Shown: positions 26,067 through 35,369, counted from the first letter of the stretch. The stretch is DNA of 64,000 bases from Peterkaempfera podocarpi (GCF_042466665.1 NZ_CP162102.1:62001-126000), one strand, 5' to 3'. Made by a program: numbers and translations. The notes: generated by a model not told the origin, from the sequence alone.

Positions 26067-27196
26067 TCAGGCGGCGGGCTGCAGAAAGCGGGTGACAGCG
26101 GAGGCTTCCGCGTCGACCAGGGCCTGGACCTGTGAGGACAGGGGCGCGAAGGAGTCGACCTGAACAACTCGGCCGGCATCGCGGCGGGCCCAGGTGCCGA
26201 TGGTCAGGCCATCCGCGACAACCGTGGGACGGATGACGCCGCCGCCCGGCCAGACCCGGCGATGGTGAGCGGCGGGAACGGACAACTCCCGGGTGCGACA
26301 GCCGACGAGGTAGTTGTCGTAGGCAGGCAGCATCCGCACATCAGGGGTGCAGAGCCTGTCCGAACGTTCTTCCACCCGCTCGGTCGGCACGCTCAGCGCG
26401 CCGTACCCGGTGATCGAGCCGGTCTGCGCCAGCGTCTTCCAGGCCCTGCGAGCCAGGGTGACCGGCAGACCCGACCAGGCGGCGAAGTCGTCCACCCGAC
26501 GGGCGCATGGGCGCGGACGTAGCGGCGGGCGAGCTCAGCGACGGCCGTGTCCTCCTCCCGCCGTGAGTCCCCGGCGCCGGTCGGCAGCCAGTCGTCGAGC
26601 AGGACGTACGTAGCCTCATCACCGCGCCGAGGACCGTGGCAGAGGACTCCGGTGAGTGCCGCGTGGCGGATCAGGTGGAACGGCGCCTGCCCGTCCGGCT
26701 GAACGCCGATCGCGGTCAGGTGCTCCGTCAGTTCGGCCCGGGTGAGCGGTCCGTGTGTGGCAAGAGCGCGCCGGGCAAGCCGGTCGGCGCGCTCACGCAG
26801 GCCGTCGTCCAGGCCGAGCTGGTGGTAGCGGCGGCTGGTTGCGGCGAGGATGCGGGGAGCGAGCAGCCGCAGCACCCAACGGGCATCCGGGCCGGGGATG
26901 GTGTGCAGGGTGCCCCGCATGAACCAGCCGCGTAGGATGCTCCGCTCGTCCTCGCAGGCCGCGCGGATGTCCTCGGAGCCGATGTCCTGCCCCCGTGCCC
27001 GGATGCCCAGGTCCGCCGCCACGGCATCCTGCGCCTGGACGGCGAAGACCCGGCGCACGACCGCCTCGGCAGAAGCCTCCCGAACCCCGTCGCCCAAGGC
27101 CTGGGCACGGGCCCGCGCCCTGCGGATGCGTTCCTGTGTCAGCACCGGATGCGCCGCCTGCCTGGTGGCGTCACGAGACGGCCGTGTGGAGGACAT
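26067..27196 (-). pseudogene. Winged-helix DNA-binding domain protein (HTH_42 / AlkX type), frameshifted
   Basis: Two reading frames join into one family member of about 375 residues. The 5' frame (27196 to about 26495) gives VLTQERIRRARARAQALGD, FAVQAQDAVAADLG, RGTLHTIPGPDARWVLRLL and ELARRYVRAHAPVG. The 3' frame (26495 to 26067) continues VDDFAAWSGLPVTLARRAW, MLPAYDNYLVGCRTREL and the wing-like VVADGLTIGTWARR. The shift is one base, in the GTCGGGTGG sequence at 26495. Homologous proteins include the DNA glycosylase AlkX/YcaQ group. The start could also be the GTG at 27145; the ATG at 27196 overlaps the upstream hydrolase by 26 bp. Confidence 0.8.
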
Positions 27197-27905
27197 CGGC
27201 GAGCTCGATGGGCGCGGAGAGCATGGGCCAATGCCCGGTGGACAGGTTGAAGCGCCGCCACGGCGGCTGGTTCAGGAAAGCCAGCATGGGTGCCCCTGCC
27301 GCCAGCAGCGCCCCGAAGTCATTGCAGGCGATCAGGACACGGTCCACACCGGGTCCGGCCTCGACGGAGCCGGTGAGGCGCTGCTCGTAGGTGCCGAACG
27401 GCTGCGGCACCGCCTGCGCGCGCATGAGATCGCGCTGGTCCTCACCGAGTCCCTCCAGACTGCCGAACGAGCCGAGGGCCTCGAAGGGCGGCATCGGCAG
27501 TCGCCATCCCTCCCCGTGCTCGGCGACCTGCTTGCTCAGCTGCTCCGCCGCCCGGGGTGGCATGACGTCCAGCAGGCGCATGCCCTCGGCGAACGGGGCG
27601 CTGTCGAGGTGGACCAGGCGCTCCAGCCGCGATCCCAGGCGCCCGGCGGCCCCCGAGACAGGAGCTGCCGCGTAGCTGTGCGCCACCAGGGTGACGTCGC
27701 GCAGGTCATGCCGCTCGACGAACGCGACGATGTCCTCGACATGGGTGTCCAGGCCTGTCTCCCTGGTCGCCTCGCCGGCGCGTTCGCCGAGGCCCGTCAG
27801 CGTCACCGGCAGCGCCGTGTGGCCGCGCTCCCGCAGCGCACGGGCGGTGCCCTGCCATGCCCAGGCACCCAGCCAGGCACCGGGAACGAGTACGAACGTG
27901 GCCAT
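27171..27905 (-). CDS. Alpha/beta-fold hydrolase
   Basis: A 244-residue esterase-like protein. It has the strand-loop start MATFVLVPGAWLGAWAW with the oxyanion-hole region, the nucleophile elbow VTLVAHSYAAAPVSG (Ser77) and the late histidine TGHWPMLSAPIELADVL. The nucleophile motif AHSYA lacks the usual final glycine, which places it with the EstC/salicylate-esterase-like hydrolases. The ATG has GAGGGAG upstream. It is divergent from a WYL regulator across an 81-bp gap holding a dyad, so the regulator probably controls it. The wHTH pseudogene follows in the same direction with overlap. Confidence 0.88.
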   Translation of the reverse strand: MATFVLVPGAWLGAWAWQGTARALRERGHTALPVTLTGLGERAGEATRETGLDTHVEDIVAFVERHDLRDVTLVAHSYAAAPVSGAAGRLGSRLERLVHLDSAPFAEGMRLLDVMPPRAAEQLSKQVAEHGEGWRLPMPPFEALGSFGSLEGLGEDQRDLMRAQAVPQPFGTYEQRLTGSVEAGPGVDRVLIACNDFGALLAAGAPMLAFLNQPPWRRFNLSTGHWPMLSAPIELADVLHTAVS

Positions 27906-27948
27906 GCGGTTTCTCCCTCTGGAAGGCGTTGGAGGGAGCGTAGGATCA

Positions 27949-27973
27949 ATACAGGACATTTTCCGCCCTGATA
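27949..27973. promoter_or_regulatory. Candidate operator between the hydrolase and WYL regulator
   Basis: The imperfect palindrome TACAGGACATTTTCCGCCCTGATA has CAGG (27952-27955) and CCTG (27967-27970) symmetric about an AT-rich centre. Its position between divergent genes suits a dimeric YafY/WYL-type repressor. Confidence 0.45.
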
Positions 27974-27986
27974 TGACGAGTGATCC

Positions 27987-28961
27987 ATGTCTCACCCCCT
28001 GACACGCGTGCTCTCCCTGCTCGAACTCCTCCAGACGCACGCGGGACTCACCGGCACCCAGCTGGCGGACCGCCTGGGTACTGACGTCCGCACGGTGCGC
28101 CGGTACACGGCACACCTGCGGGAGCTGGGCATTCCCGTGGAGTCCGATCGCGGCCGTTACGGCGGTTACCGCCTGGCCCGCGGCTACCGGATGCCCCCCT
28201 TGGTGCTCACGAATGACGAGGCCCTCGCGGTCGTCCTGGGCCTGCTCGCCGGAGAGCGGCTGGGCATGAACAGCGCCGCACCGGCCGGCGCCGGCGCCCT
28301 GGCCAAGATCGAGCGGGTGCTGCCGCAGGCCCTGCGGGAACCGCTCGCCGCCATGTGCGACACCCTGTCGTTCACCGCCAACAGCGTGAACGCACAGGCC
28401 CCCGAAACCGGCGTCCTGCTGGCCCTGGCCCAGGCCTCCCGCTCCCGACACACCGTTGCTCTGCGCTATCGGTCCTGGCGCCAGGAACAGAGCGACCGCG
28501 ACCTCGACCCGTACGGCGTGGTCTTCCATGCCGGGCGCTGGTACGTCATCGGCCACGACCACCTCCGCGACGGCCTGCGCACCTTCCGCATCGACCGGAT
28601 CGCCTCCCTGACCCCCAGCGACGCGACGTTCACCCTCCCCGCCGGCTTCGACCCGGTCACCCACCTCACCGCCGCCCTGGCACAGGCGCCCTACCGCTGG
28701 CAGGTCGAGGTGCTCATCGACGGCCCTCTCGGGGAGATCGCACGGCGGCTGCCGAACAGCGTCGCCACGCTCACCGCTCAACCCGACGGTGTCCTGATGC
28801 GGGCGCGGGCCGAACGGCTCGACGGCATGGCCCACCTCCTTGCCTCCCTGGAATGGCCCTTCACCATCCACAGCCCCGACGAACTCCGCCAAGTCCTCAA
28901 GGACCTGGCGGGTCGACTCACTGCGGCCGCCGAACGGCAGCCGGGATCCCCGTCGCGGTAA
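27987..28961 (+). CDS. YafY-like HTH/WYL-domain transcriptional regulator
   Basis: A 324-residue regulator. The N-terminal HTH is TGTQLADRLGTDVRTVRRYTAHLR (residues about 21-45) with the wing SDRGRYGGYRLARGYRMPPL. The WYL domain follows with VALRYRSWRQEQSDRDLDPYG and GRWYVIGHDHLRDGLRTFRIDRI, and a C-terminal WCX extension ends the protein. Such proteins act as ligand-responsive repressors or activators. The gene diverges from an alpha/beta hydrolase. The ATG is chosen because the conserved LTRVLSLLELLQ begins immediately after it. Confidence 0.92.
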   Translation: MSHPLTRVLSLLELLQTHAGLTGTQLADRLGTDVRTVRRYTAHLRELGIPVESDRGRYGGYRLARGYRMPPLVLTNDEALAVVLGLLAGERLGMNSAAPAGAGALAKIERVLPQALREPLAAMCDTLSFTANSVNAQAPETGVLLALAQASRSRHTVALRYRSWRQEQSDRDLDPYGVVFHAGRWYVIGHDHLRDGLRTFRIDRIASLTPSDATFTLPAGFDPVTHLTAALAQAPYRWQVEVLIDGPLGEIARRLPNSVATLTAQPDGVLMRARAERLDGMAHLLASLEWPFTIHSPDELRQVLKDLAGRLTAAAERQPGSPSR

Positions 28962-29245
28962 CGGATCTGCCGCGACAGGGCCCCTCCTCGGATCGGCGTC
29001 CCCGAGACGGCCTCGCGCGTGTTCGATCGAGCATGATCACCGTCGCCGGGGGTGAGGTGTGCGCATCGCTCTGCCGTCGGCCGGGCCTTCCGGGCGCTTC
29101 GCCGTCGTGGCACCGACCGGACGCCACTCGGGCGACCGGGTGATTCCGCACGCAGCAGGCTTCAGGACCGTCCGGCGTGGAACTGCTCCCTGCTGCCGCG
29201 CCGAAGGGCGCGGGCAAGAGCGCGTACGACAAGGAGTGGGCGTCC

Positions 29246-29479
29246 ATGGCGGTGTGCGAGGTCTGCAACAACGACTACGACATGACCTTCGAGATCCATG
29301 CTGCCGGGGCGGTCCACGTCTTCGACAGCTTCGAATGCGCGGCCCAGCGGATGGCCCCGGTGTGCGACAACTGCCGGTGCCGCATCCTCGGTCACGGCCT
29401 GCAGTCGGACGGGCAGTTCTTCTGCTGCGCGCACTGTGCCCGTGAACAGGGACACGCCCAACTGGTCGACCATGTCTGA
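29246..29479 (+). CDS. Small cysteine-rich metallothionein-like zinc-ribbon protein
   Basis: A 77-residue protein with nine cysteines in the pattern CEVCNNDYD, SFECAAQRM, VCDNCRCRI and FFCCAHCAR, plus histidines. This matches the prokaryotic metallothionein-like proteins that bind zinc or cadmium with a zinc-finger fold. The ATG at 29246 follows AAGGAG at 9-base spacing; the open frame reaches back to 29177. It is monocistronic. It could buffer metal or act as a small zinc-dependent adaptor. Confidence 0.85.
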   Translation: MAVCEVCNNDYDMTFEIHAAGAVHVFDSFECAAQRMAPVCDNCRCRILGHGLQSDGQFFCCAHCAREQGHAQLVDHV

Positions 29480-29809
29480 GGGCACGGCCTGAGCGCACGG
29501 CCTGACTTCCGGCGCCGCACGGCCCCGCGTCCGTACACCCGCCAGGTCGAGCGGTTCGGCGTCCGCGGAGGGACGGGAGGCGGGCCCGCCCCACCGCGCG
29601 ACACAGGGAGCGTCCCCACTGAGGGCGCCTCGGGACGCCGGGCCCGACGACGCCTTCAACCCTCATTGGCACTGGGGAGGTTGTGACCGAGACACCCGAC
29701 CCGGCGGTGGCGTCGATGACCGGGGCATCCGTCGAACACGCTGGTCCTGGCGAGGTTCAGGCTTGCGAAACCCCTGGTGAAAGCAGGTCGTCGTTCCTAC
29801 GATCTGCGC
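29480..29809. other. Intergenic region with the source promoter of the duplication
   Basis: No gene is supported. The region contains copy B of the 72-bp promoter repeat (from 29760) and a 24-bp segment at 29691-29714 that also resembles 25582-25605. Confidence 0.6.
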
Positions 29810-29831
29810 GTGACGGAATTCGGTGATCCGA
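29760..29831. repeat. Promoter duplication, copy B (native, before the GH5 gene)
   Basis: Identical at 70 of 72 positions to 25794-25865. It spans the promoter, the GTG start at 29810 and the first seven codons of the membrane-anchored GH5 gene. Confidence 0.9.
29798..29812 (+). promoter_or_regulatory. Leaderless-type promoter of the GH5 gene
   Basis: The -10-like hexamer TACGAT (29798-29803) ends 6 bases before the GTG at 29810. No Shine-Dalgarno is present, the arrangement expected for a leaderless transcript. No strong -35 is visible at 17-18 bp. Confidence 0.5.
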
Positions 29832-32404
29832 AAAATGCAGGACCGCGTGCGGTTCGGGCCGCACTTGCGGCCGCAGCAGTGCTGCTGATGCTGACCGCCG
29901 CAGGGGCCTGGCTGGATCCGACCGGACTGTTCGCGCTGCTGCCCGGCGCGGCGCTCAGGGCTCTCCCGGTGCGCGGGGCCTGGTCGTTCGCCGGACTGCT
30001 GGTGTTCCTCCCCACGCTGGTCGCCGTGGTGGTCTGGGGTGCCGCCTCCTCGATGCATGTCGCCGCGCCGGGTCTGGGCCGGTGGCGGGTGCTGCTGCGG
30101 GTCTGGGGGGTGGTGGTGCTCGCCGCATCGCTGGCACGGCTGCTCCAGGTGATGGTCGAGCTCGCCGGGACCTGTGTCTCGGGTGGCCTGCGAGTGCTGG
30201 GCACCTCGGTGACCACCGCGGTGTGGACGGCAGGTCTGACAGGTGAACGTGCAGCTGTTGTGGGCTGGTTGCCCGCGCTCACCGCCGCCCTGCTGGTGCG
30301 CCGGCGGACACCTCGCAACGGCCGCCGCCCCTGGCCCGGGGCCGGGGAGACGACCGGCCGCGACAGGTGGCAGGTGTCGGCAGCCGCCGTACTGCCGATC
30401 GCGCTGATCGGACCCCTCGTGGGCCCGTTCCTGTGGGAGGGGTCCCCGACCGGATCGCTCTACGGAGAGCCGTTGAGCCTGCGCTCCCTGCCGCTCGGTC
30501 CGCTCGCCTACGCGGTCGAGCTGCTGGTCGCAGCGGCCGTGGGCGCTGTGCTCCTCGGCCGTTCGGTCCGGAACTACGACAGTGAGCGGCCCGCGCAGCT
30601 GATCCTGGGCGGCTGGCTGGCCGCGCTGGGCGGCGGGGCCGCCGCGGGCCTCGTTCAGGTGCTGACGGCTCTGCCGCGCGACCTGTCGGGTCCGCCCGAC
30701 CTCTTCGTCGTTCCCGACGTGCTGCTCCGTGTCGCCACGGGCCTGTCGTTGGGGCTGGCCGCCGGGTGGGCGGTCGGGCCGGCGCTCCTGCTGGTCGACC
30801 GGGTGGCGGAGCCGCTCGGCACCACGGTCCGCCGCACCACAGGGGCCACCGCGTGCGCGGTCGCGCTCGCCCTGGTGGCCTGGTGGGTGGGGCCGTCGGC
30901 ACCGTCCGGCACATCCGTGCGGCCGACCCTTCCGGCCGCGGCGCGGGCCACTGCCGACCGGACGCTCCCGGCGCTGACGGTCCGCGCCGCGCACGGCTCC
31001 ACACCGGCCGCCATCGTCGATGTGAACAACCGTCAAGTCACGCTGCGCGGAGTCAATGTCAATCAGCTCAACGACTACTACCAGGCGGTTCCGGGAACGC
31101 AGACCGTGCGACCGCTGAGTGACGCCGACTTCGCAGGGATGGCCGCGCTCGGCTTCGACACGGTGCGGCTCAATCTCTCGTGGTCCTTCTTGGAGCCGCA
31201 ACGCGGGCACTGGGACCAGGCGTATCTGCAACGTATCGGTGAGGCCGTGGACATGGCAGCCCGGCACGGCCTGTACACGGTGCTCGACATGCACCAGGAC
31301 GGCTGGGGCAAGGATGTCGCCGCGGCGCCGGGCACCGCATGCCCTCTCGGCACGGACCCGATGATCGGCTACGACGGCGCCCCGCGATGGGCGACCGTGC
31401 TGGACGGCGCCGCACACTGCCAGTTCACCGGCCGGGACGTCTCCCCCGCCGTCGCCAGGGCCTTCACCAACTTCTACCACGACACCGACGGCATCCAGAG
31501 CGAACTGGTGAGCACCTGGGGGCTGCTGGCCCGCACCTTCGGAGGTGACCCGGCGGTCGCCGGCTACGACCTGCTCAATGAGCCCGGCTTCGGCGAGGAC
31601 CCCCCGGCCACCTCCGCCGTGCTCCTCGGCCGCTACTACGACCGGGCCGTCGGTGCCATCCGGGCCGGTGAGCGACAGACCCCCGGCGGATACGCGCACC
31701 TGGTGTTCTTTGAACCCAGCGTGCTCTGGTCCGGCCTCGGCATGGACGCCGTGCCGCCCCGGGGGTTCAGCGGCGACCCGTACCTGGTGTTCGCCCCGCA
31801 CCTCTACAGCGAGTCGATCACCATGGACCAGGGCATGGGCCTCACCCTCACGTCGCTGGAACGCGGTTTCGACCTGGCACGGCAGCAGGCTCGGGAGTAC
31901 GGGGCGCCGCTGTGGTCCGGCGAGTGGGGCTGGTTCGGGTCACCGGGTACGGACGCCTCGAAGATCGGCCGGTACGCAGCCGCGGAGGATGCACAGCTCA
32001 TCGGCGGGGCCTTCTGGGTGTGGAAGCAGGCGTGTGGCGATCCGCAGAGCGACCACGCGTCCAGGACGTCGGGCAATCTGATCGGCGTCGACTGCGCAAC
32101 CGGCAAGGACCTGCCCGCCCCGGCGGCCTACACCGACCTGCTCTCGCGCGCATATCCACGCGCGGCCCCGGGGCGGCTGGACGCACTCTCCGCCGACGGC
32201 TCCGGCCGGCTGTCGCTGCGGGGCACAGCCCCGGCCGGGGCATCGGGCGCCGGATGTCGGCTGGACGTCTGGTATCCGGGCCCGGCGCAGCCGCGGCCTC
32301 GTACCTCGGGCATCACCGGGGCGCAGGTACGGCGGGCCGACGGCGGCTGGCGGCTGACCGGCTGCGCCACTGGGGCGTACCGGGTGGAGGTGCCCGGCCG
32401 CTGA
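29810..32404 (+). CDS. Membrane-anchored GH5-family glycoside hydrolase (endoglycoceramidase-like)
   Basis: An 864-residue protein. Residues about 12-375 hold many hydrophobic segments (AALAAAAVLLMLTAAGAW, LVGPFLWEG, GGWLAALGGGAAAGLV). A catalytic domain then begins with IVDVNNRQVTLRGVNVNQLN. Catalytic glutamates are Glu591 in DLLNEPGFGE (acid/base) and Glu705 in WSGEWGWFG (nucleophile); VLDMHQDGWG and FAPHLYSES complete the GH5 pattern. The endoglycoceramidase-like subgroup cleaves glycolipids, but the polytopic N-terminus is unusual and suggests the catalytic domain faces outward from the membrane. The GTG at 29810 fits a leaderless promoter; a GTG at 29777 is an alternative start. Confidence 0.88.
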   Translation: MTEFGDPKNAGPRAVRAALAAAAVLLMLTAAGAWLDPTGLFALLPGAALRALPVRGAWSFAGLLVFLPTLVAVVVWGAASSMHVAAPGLGRWRVLLRVWGVVVLAASLARLLQVMVELAGTCVSGGLRVLGTSVTTAVWTAGLTGERAAVVGWLPALTAALLVRRRTPRNGRRPWPGAGETTGRDRWQVSAAAVLPIALIGPLVGPFLWEGSPTGSLYGEPLSLRSLPLGPLAYAVELLVAAAVGAVLLGRSVRNYDSERPAQLILGGWLAALGGGAAAGLVQVLTALPRDLSGPPDLFVVPDVLLRVATGLSLGLAAGWAVGPALLLVDRVAEPLGTTVRRTTGATACAVALALVAWWVGPSAPSGTSVRPTLPAAARATADRTLPALTVRAAHGSTPAAIVDVNNRQVTLRGVNVNQLNDYYQAVPGTQTVRPLSDADFAGMAALGFDTVRLNLSWSFLEPQRGHWDQAYLQRIGEAVDMAARHGLYTVLDMHQDGWGKDVAAAPGTACPLGTDPMIGYDGAPRWATVLDGAAHCQFTGRDVSPAVARAFTNFYHDTDGIQSELVSTWGLLARTFGGDPAVAGYDLLNEPGFGEDPPATSAVLLGRYYDRAVGAIRAGERQTPGGYAHLVFFEPSVLWSGLGMDAVPPRGFSGDPYLVFAPHLYSESITMDQGMGLTLTSLERGFDLARQQAREYGAPLWSGEWGWFGSPGTDASKIGRYAAAEDAQLIGGAFWVWKQACGDPQSDHASRTSGNLIGVDCATGKDLPAPAAYTDLLSRAYPRAAPGRLDALSADGSGRLSLRGTAPAGASGAGCRLDVWYPGPAQPRPRTSGITGAQVRRADGGWRLTGCATGAYRVEVPGR

Positions 32405-32510
32405 GGCCTCATCGGCGCAGGCCAGCAGGGCTCGTAGCCCCTCTTCGGCTCGTGGTCGTCGCCGGTACCCGCGGCCTGATCCGCCGCGACAGCCGCCGCG
32501 TTGCGGACCA

Positions 32511-32548
32511 GGCCGACTTGGCCGGCCTCGGTGCCGGCCAAGTCGGCC
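32511..32548. terminator. Bidirectional terminator between GH5 and GtrA genes
   Basis: A perfect 16-bp stem (GGCCGACTTGGCCGGC / GCCGGCCAAGTCGGCC) with a 6-base loop lies between convergent genes. Confidence 0.85.
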
Positions 32549-32588
32549 GCACGTGTCGACCCTGGCCCAACACGTTCCCCGTCGGCCT

Positions 32589-33056
32589 TCACGCCACCGC
32601 GTCGTACGCGGCGCGCAACCGGACCTCGCCGCCGGTCCGGGGCCTCGGGGCGCGCTCCGCGAACACAGCCAGACGCAGCACCAGATAGCGGCCGATCCCG
32701 ACGAGCGCGGTGGCCGACAGGTACACCGTCTGCTGCAGGACGACTCCGGCGCCGGGACGGAGCGCGGCCAGCAAGCCGACTGCGGCGGAGGTGACCAGCC
32801 AGCCGAGGGCGATGGTGGCCGCGCTCTTGAGATGGCAGGCCAGACCGGGCCGTCCGTGGCCGAACGAGACGCGGGCGTGCAGTTCGGTGGCGACCACGGT
32901 GGAGGCGACGGTGGTCAGCGCGTTCGCCGCCATCCACGGAATCCACTGCGCAAGCAGGACCAGGGCTCCCGAGGCCGTCAGGGTGACCGCGCTGCCCAGC
33001 CCGGCGAAGCGCCCGAAGGCCGCGGCGTGCCGACGGATCAGTCGCAGACCGTTCAT
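32589..33056 (-). CDS. GtrA-family membrane protein
   Basis: A 155-residue protein with four hydrophobic segments: FAGLGSAVTLTASGALVLLA, ANALTTVASTVVAT, ATIALGWLVTSAAVGLLAAL and VYLSATALVGIGRYLVLR. Between the second and third lies the loop ELHARVSFGH, similar to the ELNRRFTF-type motif of GtrA proteins. GtrA-like proteins are thought to move lipid-linked sugars or support cell-wall polysaccharide assembly. The ATG at 33054-33056 has GGGGAGGGG upstream; the frame extends 20 residues further. The gene is convergent with the GH5 gene. Confidence 0.82.
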   Translation of the reverse strand: MNGLRLIRRHAAAFGRFAGLGSAVTLTASGALVLLAQWIPWMAANALTTVASTVVATELHARVSFGHGRPGLACHLKSAATIALGWLVTSAAVGLLAALRPGAGVVLQQTVYLSATALVGIGRYLVLRLAVFAERAPRPRTGGEVRLRAAYDAVA

Positions 33057-33226
33057 GGTGATCCCCTCCCCGTCCACTGCCCCTGACGGGGCCGTCGTCG
33101 TCATACCGCAGAGCATGGCCGACCCCCGATTCAGCGCGGTTTCAGAGCGTTCTCAAGGGTGTAGGCAGTGGTGAAACGACTCGGGTGGGCCGTTCGTGAT
33201 CACCGGCCGATGATGGAGTGACAGCG

Positions 33227-34234
33227 ATGCCTCGTTGGTGCGAAGATCCTGGCCCCCACGCATCTGCCGAGGTCAACCGGAGACCCATGTCCGCCGTACC
33301 GCCGTCCACGCCGCCGGAGTCCGGCATTGCCGCGCCGGCACTGCTGCGCAGAGTCAGCCGGAGGGTCCGGGGACTGGCGATCGCCGGTGTGGCGGTGCTG
33401 GTGCTCGGTAGAGTCGTCCTGGCGACGGGCCTGCTCGGCGGGTCGGTCTTCGGCGGTGTCGACGAGAATCCGGACAAGCGCGTGTCCGGGGCGGGTGACC
33501 GGTCAGTTGCCAACCTCGCGGTGGGAGCCTGCTTCACCAACTCGCGGCGGGGAGAGGTCTACTCTGCGATCCGCGTGGCGTGCTCCAGAGCGCACGACGG
33601 CGAAGTATTCGCCATGGTCTCGCTCACCGGACCCGGCGGCACCGACGACGCCCTCGGGAAGCAGTCCTACCACCAGTGCAGGAATCGGCTGACCGACTAC
33701 GTCATGGACGACTGGTCGATGTCCCACTCGACGGGCGTCAACTATTTCTATCCGGCCCGCGAGCTCCGGCAGTCCGGCAGCACGACCGCCGTCTGCTTCA
33801 CTGCCGATACGCACGGCCGAACCACCGGCAGCGTCCGCAAGGACGCAACCAACCTGCCGGCGGACCAGATTGCCTTCCTGAGGCTGGAGCTGGCCTCCGG
33901 GCGCGTCTGGCGGACCCAGCCGGACACGGGCAGCATGACCGCCAATCACGCGTGGTCGGCGAAGTTGGCGACCACGCTGGACGGCGAGGCGGACAGCCTG
34001 GAGGCTGCCGACTGGCCGGTTGGCGCCAGGCCCAAGGTCGCCGCATACGTGGCGGAGCTGCGGAAGAGCGCCGAGCTGTGGCGTACGGCTGAGGCGGCAC
34101 GGGACTCCGACAACTACTTCGCCCGCTCCGACGATGCCTGGGGCCACCCTGACTACACGTACCAGCGGGACGCCCGCAAGGCCCTTGGGCTGGCCTCGGA
34201 CCTTCCCGCCACCTCGTTCGGGCCGCCGTTCTGA
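33227..34234 (+). CDS. Single-pass membrane protein with a septum-formation-like extracytoplasmic domain
   Basis: A Pro-rich N-terminus and one transmembrane segment (GLAIAGVAVLVLGRVVLAT, residues about 48-66) precede an external domain. It begins DRSVANLAVGACFTNSRRGE and RVACSRAHDGEVFAMV, the VGxCF...V.C..HxGEVF pattern of the actinobacterial septum-formation (PF13845-type) domain, with further cysteines (YHQCRNRL, TTAVCFTAD) likely paired. The function is unknown; the family name derives from weak association with septation. Start choice is uncertain: GTG 33218, ATG 33227 (GGAG nearby) or ATG 33287. Confidence 0.75.
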   Translation: MPRWCEDPGPHASAEVNRRPMSAVPPSTPPESGIAAPALLRRVSRRVRGLAIAGVAVLVLGRVVLATGLLGGSVFGGVDENPDKRVSGAGDRSVANLAVGACFTNSRRGEVYSAIRVACSRAHDGEVFAMVSLTGPGGTDDALGKQSYHQCRNRLTDYVMDDWSMSHSTGVNYFYPARELRQSGSTTAVCFTADTHGRTTGSVRKDATNLPADQIAFLRLELASGRVWRTQPDTGSMTANHAWSAKLATTLDGEADSLEAADWPVGARPKVAAYVAELRKSAELWRTAEAARDSDNYFARSDDAWGHPDYTYQRDARKALGLASDLPATSFGPPF

Positions 34235-34456
34235 CAGCTGGGCGCGGTGAGCACGAGCGCTTGCTGCCGAACAGTCTCACCGATCACCGTCTCCCTCAGC
34301 GATCACCCCTGGCAGTCGTCCGGCGGACAGGTCACCGGCCTGTGCCGGCAGGTTGCGGGGCTGCGTGGATGGCTCTCCGCGCCGGGGTCCGTCAGCCGGC
34401 AGCACCCGGCACACAGCCCCGCGTGGTGGCTGTACCGCTGCGGGTTTCACCCGCGC

Positions 34457-35167
34457 TCAGCACGTGCCGTCAGCGGGCTGCGGACGCGAGGGGACGGCAA
34501 GCCGATATCCGACGGAGGGATCGTTCTGCAGGAACTGACCGGCCTCGTCGTGCAGTTTCTTGCGGATGCGGTAGGCGTAGACCTTGAGGTAGTGCTGTTC
34601 GCCCGCGTAGGCGGGGCCCCAGACGTTCTCCAGAATCATGCGTCGGGTGCAGACCTTGCCGACGTGTCGGGCCAGGTAGGCCAGGACGTCGAACTCCTTG
34701 GGTGTGAGGTCGAGCGGCTGGTCGTGGTAGGTGGCCTGGTAGTGGACCAGATCGAGGGTGAGCGGGCCGGCGGTGAGCTCGACCAGGGGTTCGGCGTCGG
34801 CGTCGGTGGCGCAGTGGCGTAGCGCGACCCGCAGGCGGGCGTCGAGTTCACGCATGCCGAAGGGTTTGGTCATGTAGTCGTCGGCTCCGTTGTCGAGGGT
34901 GTCGACCTTGCGGTCCTCGGAGCTGTCAGCGGAGAGGATGATGATGGGCCGGTCGGTCCAGGTGCGGATCCGGGTGCAGACCTCGAGTCCGTCGAGGTCG
35001 GGCAGGCCGAGGTCGAGCACGATGACATCGGGTGCGTGGATGGCGGCCTCGGCGAGGCCGGTGCCGCCGGTTTCGGCGGTGCGGACCTGATGGCCGAGAG
35101 CTTCGAGGCCGACTCGGCAGGCGGCAAGCAGCGCGATGTCGTCGTCGATGATGAGGACGGTGGCCAC
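34457..35167 (-). CDS. kdpE: KdpE-like OmpR-family response regulator
   Basis: A 236-residue response regulator. The receiver domain has the acidic pair in LIIDDD, phosphoacceptor Asp52 in DVIVLDLGLPDLDG and the conserved lysine in DDYMTKPFGMREL. A winged-helix DNA-binding domain follows with LTPKEFDVLAYLARHVGKV and the KdpE-typical VWGPAYAGEQHYLKVYAYRIRKKL. It lies downstream of and in the same direction as the short KdpD-like sensor kinase, divergent from kdpFABC. It is the likely activator of that first kdp operon. Confidence 0.88.
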   Translation of the reverse strand: MATVLIIDDDIALLAACRVGLEALGHQVRTAETGGTGLAEAAIHAPDVIVLDLGLPDLDGLEVCTRIRTWTDRPIIILSADSSEDRKVDTLDNGADDYMTKPFGMRELDARLRVALRHCATDADAEPLVELTAGPLTLDLVHYQATYHDQPLDLTPKEFDVLAYLARHVGKVCTRRMILENVWGPAYAGEQHYLKVYAYRIRKKLHDEAGQFLQNDPSVGYRLAVPSRPQPADGTC

Positions 35168-35369
35168 GGTGTGTTCCTTAGGAGTTCTGGTGATCCTGGG
35201 GGCGGGTGCGGCTGATGGTGGGCCTGCCGGTCATGGCTGCTCTCGGGAATCGGCCGCCCGGTCCTCCTGGACGCTCCGGCTGCTGCAATGAGAGCTGCGG
35301 ACATCGCTGGTTGTGAACCTGGGGGCGGTGTTCCTCCGGCGGGGAAAGAGGCTGCCCCCGTCCCAGCGC

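Noticed and set aside
29663..31801. Reverse-strand open frame of over 700 codons
   Set aside because: It is antisense to the GH5 gene, which has catalytic motifs, and has shadow-frame composition.
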